DNA of 64,000 bases from Arsenophonus fragariae (GTDB lineage Bacteria > Pseudomonadota > Gammaproteobacteria > Enterobacterales > Enterobacteriaceae), in assembly GCA_047291315.1 (NCBI GenBank), contig JBDPYZ010000006.1:1-64000 (forward strand). The letters run 5' to 3'. The translations under genes were made by a program, and so were the position numbers. Positions 56,357 through 64,000 of the stretch are shown in pieces. Numbering within the stretch: the first letter of the stretch is position 1; every line of letters begins with the position of its first letter. The notes under the pieces were generated by a model. That model was not told the DNA's origin. It made no database searches and saw only the letters and a list, made by a program, of their open reading frames with translations.

Positions 56357-57544
56357 ATGTCAATTCCCAGACCGACAAAATTACTCTTTCAGCACAATAA
56401 TGGCTGAAAGCATTTCTTGGAAAAATACGGTGATTCGATCAGTGAGTGGACAAAATTTTCTGTAGAAAGCATGCTTGGCTGTGGTACCTGTTCTATGGAT
56501 GTCTGATGCTATTGCTGCACTTCTAGCGGAGTAGCCTCATTCTCGTTTTTTCTGCCAAAGTTGCAAGAGCAAAGCCTCTAGTGCCTGTCGATTTAAAGCC
56601 ACTGAGCAATAGATAGCGAAATAACAACATTGTGACTGACAGCAAAATCATCTTTACCATGTCTCGCTTACTTTGGTCTTTCTTCAATGATAACTGGCCG
56701 TTACTTAACAAGATTTTCCGTTGTGCAACACAAGCTATGTTGCGTTTTGCGCGTAAAATAGGGGTTGAAATTGGCATTTTCTACGCATTGCATACCTACG
56801 GGCGCCAACTAAATCAACATCCGCATATTCATTTTTCCATCACCCATGGCGGGTTGTACCTTAAAAAAGGTGTCTGGAAAAATGGCTTTTTAAAAAGAAA
56901 GCGGTTGAGCATCTATGGCTAATAGGCCGTCATCCGTGATTGCTCAAAATTACTCGCAGATTAACCCAATAAACTTACCCGGATTTGACCATATCTATAA
57001 TTACCGTATCTGGTGGCGTTATCTTGAAGCCCAGTATAAACGTCACTGGAAAGTCCACTTTGCAAAGAAAACACGAGGAGCCTGGCGTAACGTCAAATAT
57101 ATCGGCCGTTATTTAAAACGTCCGCCTATCTCGGCGGCTAAACTATGACACTATAGCGGCGGATCCGTTGTTCACCACTACTATGACCACCGGAAATAAA
57201 CACATCAGCAACAAATCCTGTCACAGGAATAAATATTTCGGCGATATATCAGCTATATTTTTGCCCACTATTTTAAGATGGTAACTTAACTACGGCTTTC
57301 TGGCGAATCGCAAGCGCAGCACGTTGCTCCCCCTGGTCTAAAGCATTGGAGATGGATGAGAGAGAGAAACCGCAAAAATCCGGCTTTGCCACGTTGATAA
57401 AGGGATTTTTAGGCACCGATCCTTATCAATTGTGGTAATAAACTTTGGTTTAACAACGTACAAATCGCCACTAGAGCAACGTAATTATTGTCTGACAGAC
57501 GACATCGAATTGAAAGAAAACAATGGTTACAAATCGCAACCTAG
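56357..57544 (+). pseudogene. IS91-family transposase, broken
   Basis: From ATG 56357: MSIPRPTKLLFQHNN, a TGA, HFLEKYGDSISEWTKFSVES, MLGCGTCSM, then FFCQSCKSKASSACRFKATE (zinc-binding cysteines), FYALHTYGRQLNQHPHIHFS (the His-x-His of the HUH-type rolling-circle transposase), HFAKKTRGAWRNVKYIGRYL, and near the end FLANRKRSTLLP. At least six frame breaks and stops show decay. IS91 elements move by rolling-circle replication; no terminal inverted repeats are expected. Confidence 0.85.
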
Positions 57545-58006
57545 AATTAGTGTACCTAAAATCGGTTTTTTAGATTAAAAAAACACGATCAGATGAAATT
57601 TTAACTAGAAACAGAATCAATAAACTAATTTTGGCACTTTTTAGCAATAATCGATGTGTTTTGAGTCGCACTTAAAAATAGAGTCAATATCCTAATTATG
57701 AACATAATAATAATCTTCTTTGTTTATTAAAAAATATTCTTCTGAAATTTATAAAATGATTATTGATATTATTGAAAATATAAATATACAAATGAATTAT
57801 CTTCTTATTAAAGATAAAATGATTTTTTTGAGTAACAGATAAATATAATAGTATTAAAAAACATATAATTTATTATTTTTCTTATGTCACAAATTAATAA
57901 ATTATCATAATATTTATGGTGAAAATTAGTTATTTTATTTTTTTACAAAATAGCGATTTCAATATGATATAAAACAAATATATTTTTGTTATTAATTTCT
58001 ATATCA
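57545..58006. other. 462-bp A+T-rich stretch without a recognisable gene
   Basis: No coding features on either strand. It separates the IS91-type remnant from the type IV secretion region. Confidence 0.5.
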
Positions 58007-58243
58007 TTAAAAATAATTATTAATAATAACCCTTCTTTTGTAAGTTCCATTTCCATAGATTAACCATTATTGGTTTATGTTTAAACCATCAACTATTCTG
58101 GGTAAAAGTTTTGATTCTTTTAGACTTTATCGAATTATATGGTTAATTGATTGTTAATGGATCTCACATAGTTTTGCTGCTTCAATTTGATGAATGTATT
58201 TTTCTTTAAGTATGAAATTAATTCTCTCGGCTAGAGTTTTCAT
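58007..58243 (-). pseudogene. XRE/Cro-type transcriptional regulator with three in-frame stops
   Basis: The 79-codon frame from ATG 58243 reads MKTLAERINFILKEKYIHQI, EAAKLCEIH, TAA, QSINHIIR, TAA, SLKESKLLPRIVDGLNINQ, TAA, WLIYGNGTYKRR then the final TAA. It is a Cro/CI-type helix-turn-helix with a WL-x-GNG-like end. There are no frameshifts, only three TAA codons, consistent with point mutations (for example CAA to TAA). It may have regulated a phage or the conjugation genes downstream. Confidence 0.65.
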
Positions 58244-58436
58244 TTCTTTATCATTTTATCCTTAATTTTGTAATTAAAACATAATATCCATAAATGTATT
58301 TATTGCTATCATTATTATTTTTTCATCTGTTGTTTTTTTATTTTTATCCCAAAAACTTGGATATATAAAAATATGATAAATCATTTATAAGTAAGTTTAA
58401 ATAAGCTATTTTATGATGAGAAAATTTTTTAAGTGC

Positions 58437-58960
58437 ATTATTACATTGCGCTCCATACATCCAACCCGATATGCTAAATGATATTGCACGGGTTGAGGGT
58501 GGATTTAATCGTTATGCGATAGCGGTTGTATCAAAGCTAGGAAAATCTTTTTTACCTAAGTCGTATCAGGAAGCGATAGAAATCATTCAACAATTAGAGA
58601 CTAAAAATAAAAATTACCCAGTGGATTGATGCAGATATGCTACACAAAAACCAAATCCCTATTAATGGACAATCTCTCTGTCCAGTCGATGCCTTTTATG
58701 CTTTAGCTGCTTAAGAATTCTTCAACTACCTCTAATAAAACTTTTAACATTAATGCGACATAGTTGAAAATTTTAATTGACTGTTATCAGCGGAGGAAAG
58801 AATTTAAAGAATATGCTGAGTTGTTATTATTTCGGTAACTTAAAAACAGGAAACAAAAAAGAAAGACAATTTGCCAACATCAATTATATCGAAAGGATAG
58901 GTTATCTATCAAAAAAAGCAAAATAATATATCGTTCCTCTCCATAAGTTTGACAGATTAA
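58437..58960 (+). pseudogene. virB1: VirB1-like lytic transglycosylase, broken
   Basis: One frame gives CAPYIQPDMLNDIARVEGGF, NRYAIAVVSKLGKSFLPK, EAIEIIQQLETKNKNYPV then a break. The others give LHKNQIPINGQSLCPVDAFY, ILIDCYQRRKEF, then YYFGNLKTGNKKERQFANIN and YIERIGYLSKKAK. This matches VirB1 (CAP.v....l..v...Egg.n.yAI; A.L..n.NysVG..QiN; CY...). Frameshifts near 58620 and 58740 and stops break it. It locally opens peptidoglycan for assembly of the type IV secretion apparatus; other VirB genes follow in order. Confidence 0.75.
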
Positions 58961-59098
58961 ACTCTATCAACAAAAATATATAAAATAAGGATTTGAAACA
59001 AAAGAGATAAATCATTTATCTCGTAAGCGTTTTGCTTAAAGCGGGCGTGACTCAAAATCGTCATGATAATCAAAGGGTATTTTAATTGAGGATTAACA

Positions 59099-59380
59099 AT
59101 GAATAGTTTTAATAAACTAAAAACGGTTTTTTCTGGTGCATTATTATCACTGATGATAACACCTTCTTTTGCAGATGGTTTTAAGAAAGCGGATAGTTTA
59201 TTACAAAAAGTTGAATCAGGATTAACAGGGCTTTCTATCGTAACGGTGACTTTAGCGGTGCTTTGGGTGGGTTACAAAGTCCTGTTTGGGGGGAAAACTT
59301 TACGTGAATGCTCGCCGATTATTATCGGTGCAATTCTTATTGCCAGTGCCAGTGAAGTTGCAAAATTATTGGTTGGCTAA
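59099..59380 (+). CDS. virB2: Type IV secretion pilin VirB2
   Basis: The 93-residue protein has a signal sequence ending PSFADG (about residue 26), then two membrane helices (about residues 43-63 and 72-88) separated by a short charged loop (KVLFGGKTLREC), the TrbC/VirB2 layout. It is the major pilus subunit. Intact frame, followed after 20 bases by the virB3-B4 fusion with a good ribosome binding site (AAAGGAG). Confidence 0.85.
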   Translation: MNSFNKLKTVFSGALLSLMITPSFADGFKKADSLLQKVESGLTGLSIVTVTLAVLWVGYKVLFGGKTLRECSPIIIGAILIASASEVAKLLVG

Positions 59381-59400
59381 TCAAAAAAGGAGCGATATGA

Positions 59401-62145
59401 ATGGCAATCCTGTTTAAAGCAATGACACGGCCTGCAATGTTTTTGGGTGTTCCTATTGTACCCCTCATTTTTGTTGTTGGTATTTGTTTTATCCTAGGTG
59501 TTTATTTTACTAAATTCTTTTGGCTTGCCATTCCTGTTGTCGTCTTTATTTTGAGAATGAGGGCGAAACGTGATGACCATATTTTCACATTGTATTTTCT
59601 TAAACTGAAATTATTAGGGAAATACGTGACCAACCGTTTTTTTAATGCCAGAGCGTTCCTTTCTTCGCCTTACGAACCCATTAATATTGATGATTTTATC
59701 CATGCTATGAAATTAAATGACCGTATCACGCTCGATAAATATATTCCTTATTCAAGTCATGTTGACATGCATATTATCAAAACCGTTGATGGGCGTTATG
59801 TTGCAACATTTGTGTTACTGGGTATGGCATTTGATACCGTATCAGAAACACAACTTGAGATAGTTGATGCTCAATTAGCAAACCTGTTGCGGTCATTTTC
59901 TGGCGAATCGGTGACTTACATGCTTAATACCTTGAGAGAGAGTTTTTACGATGAGTTTACCACAAAATCTGGCAATTATTATGCGGATTTAGTTGCGGGG
60001 CGTTACTGGGAAGGTATAAAAAAACAAAAATTTAAAGCCAATCATCTTTACTTTAGTGTGATTTATGAACCAGAAAATAAACTAGATAAAGCTGCTAACA
60101 AGAAAATTTCACTAAAAGAGAAAAAAAATAAAATAGAACGGCATATTTTCCGCATGAATGAGATTCTAACAGCTTTAAAAGGAAGACTTGAAAAATTCCA
60201 TTATCATCAACTGGGTCTTGAAGAGAAAGATGGTGCATTATTTTCTTCGCAACTCGCTTTTTATCAATTTTTATTAACGTTTCAACATCAGTCGGTCAGG
60301 GTCACTAACACACCGTTTTATCAAGTGTTGGGTGGTGCAGATGTGTTTTTTAACAATGATACGGCTCAAGTTCAGCGAGGTAATCAGAGTAAATTCTTTA
60401 AATCCATTGAAATCAAAGATTTTTGCAGTGAAACCACAACAGGCATGTTAGATGCACTTCAATACAGCGAAGCGGATTATCTTATTACTCAATCATTTTC
60501 ATTATTAGACAAGACAAAAACATTAGAAGCGATTAGAAGAACAGAGAAACAGCTTACCAGTACGGAAGATGACGCCGTTTCACAACTCGAAGAACTATTG
60601 TTGTTTAAAGATAGGGTAGTCGCTGGTCAACTGATTGGAGGAATGTACTGTTTTACTTGTGTTGTGTTTGCTGATAGCTTAAAAGAACTCAATGTCCAAA
60701 CCAGTAAAATGATGGCAGAGTTAACCGATTTAGGTTTTATCGTGACATTATCTACGCTTTCATTACCAGCTGCTTATTTTTCTCAATTACCGTCAGTATT
60801 GAAATATCGCCCAAGAGTCAGCTTAATTAGCAATCAAAACTTTGTCGAACTCGCTTCGCTTCATAACTTTTTTCAGGGGAAAAGAGACCATAATTGTTGG
60901 GGCGAAGCGGTAACTGCGCTCAAAACGCCGAGCCAACAAGCATATTACATGAATTTCCATAACGGCTTATTGTTCAAAAATGAAATTGGCGAAAAGCATC
61001 TTGCCAACACCAAAATTATTGGTACAGCAGGCTCAGGTAAAACCGCTACCGTCGATTATTTATTGCTGATGGCGCAAAAATTTAATAATCCAGCCACCTT
61101 TCATCCTAATGCAAAAACAAAAAAACTAACGTGTGTCTTTTTTGATAAAGACAGAGGGGCTGAGCTTTTTATCCGTATGTTGGGCGGGGAATATTATCAG
61201 GTAAAAATAGGAGAGCCGACTGGCTGGAATCCTTTTGCGCTGAAAAATACCAAACGAAATCTTAACTTTATTAAACAGTTGATACAAATGCTTTGTACGC
61301 GGGATGGTGAGAAACTACAGACACGAGAAAAACGCCAGATTAGTGATGTCGTAGATGCGGTGATGGCTTTACCTGATGAACTCCATCAATACGGTATTAC
61401 GCGTATGTTGGAGCATTTAACGCAGGGCAATACACGGGAAGAGCAGGAAAACGGTATTATCATCCGTCTGGAGCAATGGGTACAGGGGGCTCCGTATGGC
61501 TGGGTGTTTGATAACGCTAATGATACGTTCAATATTGACCATGTAACGAACTTTGGCATTGATGGAACCGAGTTTTTAGATGATGAGTTTATCTGTCAGC
61601 CGATTTCTTTTTATTTGCTCTATCGTGTCACTCAACTTCTGGATGGTCGTCGTTTGATTATCGTGATGGATGAGTTTTGGAAGTGGTTACAGGATGAGGC
61701 TTTTACTGATTTTGTGTACAACAAACTAAAAACCATCCGAAAACTTAACGGCATGGTCATTCCAGCAACGCAATCCCCCGATGAAATTTTGAAAAATAAA
61801 ATTGCGCGTGCTGTGGTTGAGATTTGTAGTACCAGTATTTATCTGCCTAACCCTGATGCGGATTATGACGACTATGTAAACGGCTTTAAGCTCACCCCAG
61901 AAGAATTTGATATTGTTAAGTCACTTGACCCGTTGAGCAGACAGGCGTTAGTCAAAAAACCTATGCTTAAAAAAGGCGATACACGGTCGTTTTCAACCCT
62001 TGTAACCTTTGATTTATCAGGTATTGGGGAATACATGAAGTTGTTATCAGCCAGCGCAGATAATTTAGAGATTTTCGATAACCTTTATCAGGATGGAATG
62101 AAGCCGAATGAGTGGGTACCTGAATTTTTAGAAAAGGCGGTTTGA
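59401..62145 (+). CDS. virB4: Fused VirB3-VirB4 type IV secretion protein
   Basis: The 914-residue protein opens with about 85 residues of VirB3 type (TRPAMFLGVP, two membrane helices, RAKRDDHIFTLYFLKLK) fused to a full VirB4 ATPase. Walker A GTAGSGKTA lies at about residue 541, Walker B LIIVMDEFW at about 755, and motif PATQSPDEIL follows. VirB4 energises pilus assembly and substrate transfer; VirB3 helps pilus assembly. VirB3-B4 fusions are known in several P-type systems. The frame is intact and VirB5 begins directly after its stop, which suggests a working gene. Confidence 0.92.
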   Translation: MAILFKAMTRPAMFLGVPIVPLIFVVGICFILGVYFTKFFWLAIPVVVFILRMRAKRDDHIFTLYFLKLKLLGKYVTNRFFNARAFLSSPYEPINIDDFIHAMKLNDRITLDKYIPYSSHVDMHIIKTVDGRYVATFVLLGMAFDTVSETQLEIVDAQLANLLRSFSGESVTYMLNTLRESFYDEFTTKSGNYYADLVAGRYWEGIKKQKFKANHLYFSVIYEPENKLDKAANKKISLKEKKNKIERHIFRMNEILTALKGRLEKFHYHQLGLEEKDGALFSSQLAFYQFLLTFQHQSVRVTNTPFYQVLGGADVFFNNDTAQVQRGNQSKFFKSIEIKDFCSETTTGMLDALQYSEADYLITQSFSLLDKTKTLEAIRRTEKQLTSTEDDAVSQLEELLLFKDRVVAGQLIGGMYCFTCVVFADSLKELNVQTSKMMAELTDLGFIVTLSTLSLPAAYFSQLPSVLKYRPRVSLISNQNFVELASLHNFFQGKRDHNCWGEAVTALKTPSQQAYYMNFHNGLLFKNEIGEKHLANTKIIGTAGSGKTATVDYLLLMAQKFNNPATFHPNAKTKKLTCVFFDKDRGAELFIRMLGGEYYQVKIGEPTGWNPFALKNTKRNLNFIKQLIQMLCTRDGEKLQTREKRQISDVVDAVMALPDELHQYGITRMLEHLTQGNTREEQENGIIIRLEQWVQGAPYGWVFDNANDTFNIDHVTNFGIDGTEFLDDEFICQPISFYLLYRVTQLLDGRRLIIVMDEFWKWLQDEAFTDFVYNKLKTIRKLNGMVIPATQSPDEILKNKIARAVVEICSTSIYLPNPDADYDDYVNGFKLTPEEFDIVKSLDPLSRQALVKKPMLKKGDTRSFSTLVTFDLSGIGEYMKLLSASADNLEIFDNLYQDGMKPNEWVPEFLEKAV

Positions 62146-62829
62146 ATGAAAAAAGGACTAATTATCTTATTAATGCTTATCCCGTCTGTATCAAAAGGAT
62201 TTACAATTTCCGTTCATGATGCCATTTCTGATTTAAAAAGAGTCAGCGAATGGTCAGAAACAGTCGAACATTATCAAAATCAGATTGATGCCTATAAAAA
62301 ACAATTAGCCACCACTACGGGTATCAGACAGATTGAAGAATTTACGAGTTCACTGAACAACATGAAAGGAGAATTAGAAAAACTTTATCAGGAAGGTGAT
62401 AGCTTTGTAGCGGATTTTACTAAAAATCCTACGGGTAAACTCAACAGTAAAGTAATGAGTTTATTTAAAAAATATGGTGCGTTTGATATGTGTAAATCAG
62501 GCATTGATACCGCCGATAACCTTTGTAAAGTGAAAGTTGTTAGCAACGCAGTGAATATTGAACAAGGCAATAAAATCAATAAAACCTTAGTCAGTTCAAT
62601 GAGCCAGATTGATAATTTAAGTCGTCGAATTGCCAACGCGGAAGACAGTAAAGAATCTCAGGACTTGGCGAATGCATTACAGGCACAATCACTTAAAATA
62701 CTGGCAATAAAAATGCAATATGATATTTGGTCAAATAAAAATAAAGCCGATGAAGCCATGTTTAACAAACAGCAAATAGCTGAGTATAACAAACGTCAGC
62801 TTAATGCACCTATCCCCAAATTTAATTAA
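62146..62829 (+). CDS. virB5: Type IV secretion minor pilin VirB5
   Basis: The 227-residue protein begins right after the virB4 stop (MKKGLIILLMLIPSVSKGFT, a signal peptide). A helical, lysine- and glutamine-rich periplasmic part follows (EHYQNQIDAYKKQLATTTGI, ANAEDSKESQDLANALQAQS), with a pair of cysteines near residues 109 and 123 and a final YNKRQLNAPIP. This is the VirB5/TraC layout. VirB5 is a pilus-tip protein. Intact. Confidence 0.85.
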   Translation: MKKGLIILLMLIPSVSKGFTISVHDAISDLKRVSEWSETVEHYQNQIDAYKKQLATTTGIRQIEEFTSSLNNMKGELEKLYQEGDSFVADFTKNPTGKLNSKVMSLFKKYGAFDMCKSGIDTADNLCKVKVVSNAVNIEQGNKINKTLVSSMSQIDNLSRRIANAEDSKESQDLANALQAQSLKILAIKMQYDIWSNKNKADEAMFNKQQIAEYNKRQLNAPIPKFN

Positions 62830-62844
62830 TAACAGGAGTCAAAA

Positions 62845-62997
62845 ATAAAAAACAGGAACAAGATAGTCTTTTTAAGTGTGTTGGTGATGAGTGTACTCGG
62901 ATTAGCGGCATGTAAAGAAGAAACAAAATCGCAAAGTTGTTGGAGAGAACACCAAAAGGAAGCTACCGATAAATATATTGATTGTAAATTAAAATGA
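62845..62997 (+). pseudogene. EexN-like entry-exclusion lipoprotein lacking a normal start codon
   Basis: AGGAGT sits 8 bases before an ATA codon that begins (I)KNRNKIVFLSVLVMSVLGLA then the lipobox LAAC, KEETKSQSCWREHQKEATDK and YIDCKLK before TGA. Size, lipobox and WxxHxxE...C pattern fit EexN lipoproteins, which lie between virB5 and virB6 in conjugative systems and block repeat transfer. The ATG appears to be ATA. Internal GTG/TTG codons would remove the charged part of the signal. A plausible longer C-terminus (EISGRLADEGYHMMK) lies one frame over. Confidence 0.65.
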
Positions 62998-63143
62998 AAT
63001 TTCTGGGCGTTTAGCCGATGAAGGTTATCATATGATGAAAATTATTGAGATGTAACAAGATCATATTAAATACAATAAACCTATGTATTTATAAGCAATT
63101 TAAACAATAAATAATTAATTTTCAAAAAGGATCTCAATAATAA

Positions 63144-64000
63144 ATGGTAGGTTTTTTCGAAAAATTCAGCAGAGATGTGCTGGGTAGTGTGGATAAAATC
63201 AGTGATGCGTATCAAAGTCAGTACGCTCAGGGGATCATTGCAATTGCTTCGAGTGCAATTGTCATTTATATCCTTTGGAAAGGTTATCAAATCTTAGCCG
63301 GAAAATCGCAAACACCTGTTCAGGATCTGGTCTGGGATTTATCGAAATTTGCCATTATCTTAATGTTTATTCAAAACATTGACGGTTATCTGACCGCCGC
63401 AACTGATGCGCTGCAAGGACTAAAGGAAGAATTTGCAGGGCGAAACTCCGTATGGAAAACCCTTGATCACCTTTTTGATAGCACGCAAAAATTGGGGAAA
63501 ACGATCCATGATTTAGATCCGTCTACATATATTAAAGATGAAGGAATAATAGGACAGGCCTTAGTATGGGCGGGTTCAATGATTTTAATGGTGGTGAGCG
63601 CTGTTGTGTTTATCACGGCGGAAGTGACGATGAAACTATTAGTAGTGACTGCACCCATTTTTATTTTTTGCCTGATGTTTGGGTTTCTTCGTACTATGTT
63701 TAATAACTGGTTGAAAGCCTTATTTTCCAGTGTATTGACGATTTTATTTGCCACACTGGTAATAAAAATAGCAATGGATTATCAGGGTGATATTTTAACT
63801 CAGGTTCTGAGAGAATCAAAAGCAAATAATTTAATAACAATGGGGTCTATGGTTTTTTTGGCAGGGGCGTTAAGTGCATTATTAGTCAGCATTGCTAAAG
63901 GGTTTGCCAGTCAGTTAGCAGGTGTTGGCGTTGAGAGAGCAGTACAAGGAATGGCAACAATAGGATTAGGCGCAGCGGGATTGGCAGCCGGAAAAAGTAT
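63144..64000 (+). CDS. virB6: Type IV secretion inner-membrane channel protein VirB6 (3' end outside window)
   Basis: From ATG 63144 the frame is open to the window end (285 residues). It has about six hydrophobic segments (for example AIASSAIVIYILWKGYQIL, IILMFIQNIDGYLTAA, ALVWAGSMILMVVSAVVFIT, LLVVTAPIFIFCLMFGFLRT) with NNWLKALFSSVLTILFATLV, the TrbL/VirB6 pattern. It forms part of the inner-membrane channel. AAGGA lies upstream. Position after virB5-eex matches pKM101-type clusters. Confidence 0.88.
   Translation, partial: MVGFFEKFSRDVLGSVDKISDAYQSQYAQGIIAIASSAIVIYILWKGYQILAGKSQTPVQDLVWDLSKFAIILMFIQNIDGYLTAATDALQGLKEEFAGRNSVWKTLDHLFDSTQKLGKTIHDLDPSTYIKDEGIIGQALVWAGSMILMVVSAVVFITAEVTMKLLVVTAPIFIFCLMFGFLRTMFNNWLKALFSSVLTILFATLVIKIAMDYQGDILTQVLRESKANNLITMGSMVFLAGALSALLVSIAKGFASQLAGVGVERAVQGMATIGLGAAGLAAGKS

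Noticed and set aside
63467..63754. 95-codon minus-strand frame in virB6
   Set aside because: It is antisense to the continuous VirB6 frame.
1..64000. CRISPR arrays, rRNA genes and tRNA genes
   Set aside because: I saw no regularly spaced repeats, no rRNA signature and no convincing tRNA T-loop/anticodon arrangement. A tRNAscan-SE run would be decisive for tRNAs.

Overview
The window looks like the chromosome of an insect-associated gammaproteobacterium of the Morganellaceae/Enterobacterales, most like Arsenophonus. This is inferred from protein similarity recalled from memory, the A+T-rich base composition, the E. coli-like order of core genes, and many broken genes. It mixes intact housekeeping blocks with decayed prophages, insertion sequences and effector remnants, as expected of a symbiont undergoing genome erosion.

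Layout. (1) 1-8560: remnant of a lambda-like prophage (lysozyme, Rz/Rz1, HNH nuclease, terminase small subunit, tape measure, Ail/Lom, tail tip protein J, tail fibre), almost all broken. (2) 8820-30917: a core block colinear with E. coli: sixA, smrB, prmB, aroC, (epmC), (yfcL), a GNAT gene, (mnmC), fabB, then pdxB-usg-truA-dedA-accD-folC-dedD-cvpA-purF-ubiX-yfcH and yfcD. Names in parentheses are pseudogenes. FadR- and FabR-like operators precede fabB and a PurR box precedes cvpA-purF. (3) 31087-43590: a second lambda-like prophage remnant whose integrase gene is split by a 9046-bp Mu-like element (32128-41173). The element has terminal inverted repeats, a 5-bp TTTTG target duplication, and remnants of A, B, gam, gemA and mor. 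Removing it rejoins the integrase in frame. It also carries an intact GH18-like glycosidase gene. (4) 43640-48207: a gene-poor, very A+T-rich island with a phosphoethanolamine-transferase remnant, a YegP-like remnant, a fragment rich in EPIYA-like tyrosine motifs, and two neighbouring decayed genes whose products resemble the eukaryotic RhoGAP fold. This looks like a former host-manipulation effector locus. (5) 48288-55659: fabI and sapFDCBA (intact frames, but SapA lacks about 37 residues), then pspF and pspA, both broken although a sigma-54-like promoter remains between them. (6) 56357-57544: a decayed IS91-type transposase. (7) 58007-64000: an XRE-regulator pseudogene, then a P-type (VirB/pKM101-like) type IV secretion cluster: virB1 (broken), virB2, a fused virB3-virB4, virB5, an entry-exclusion-like lipoprotein lacking a normal start codon, and virB6 running off the end.

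How the genes work together. The core block supplies fatty-acid synthesis (FabB, FabI, AccD), chorismate, pyridoxal, folate and purine synthesis, ubiquinone synthesis (UbiX), and tRNA/ribosome modification (TruA, PrmB). The tRNA and EF-P modification genes mnmC and epmC have been lost. SapABCDF would handle antimicrobial peptides or polyamines at the envelope. The accessory regions record successive phage and mobile-element insertions, a lost effector repertoire, and a more recent, mostly intact conjugation-type secretion system.
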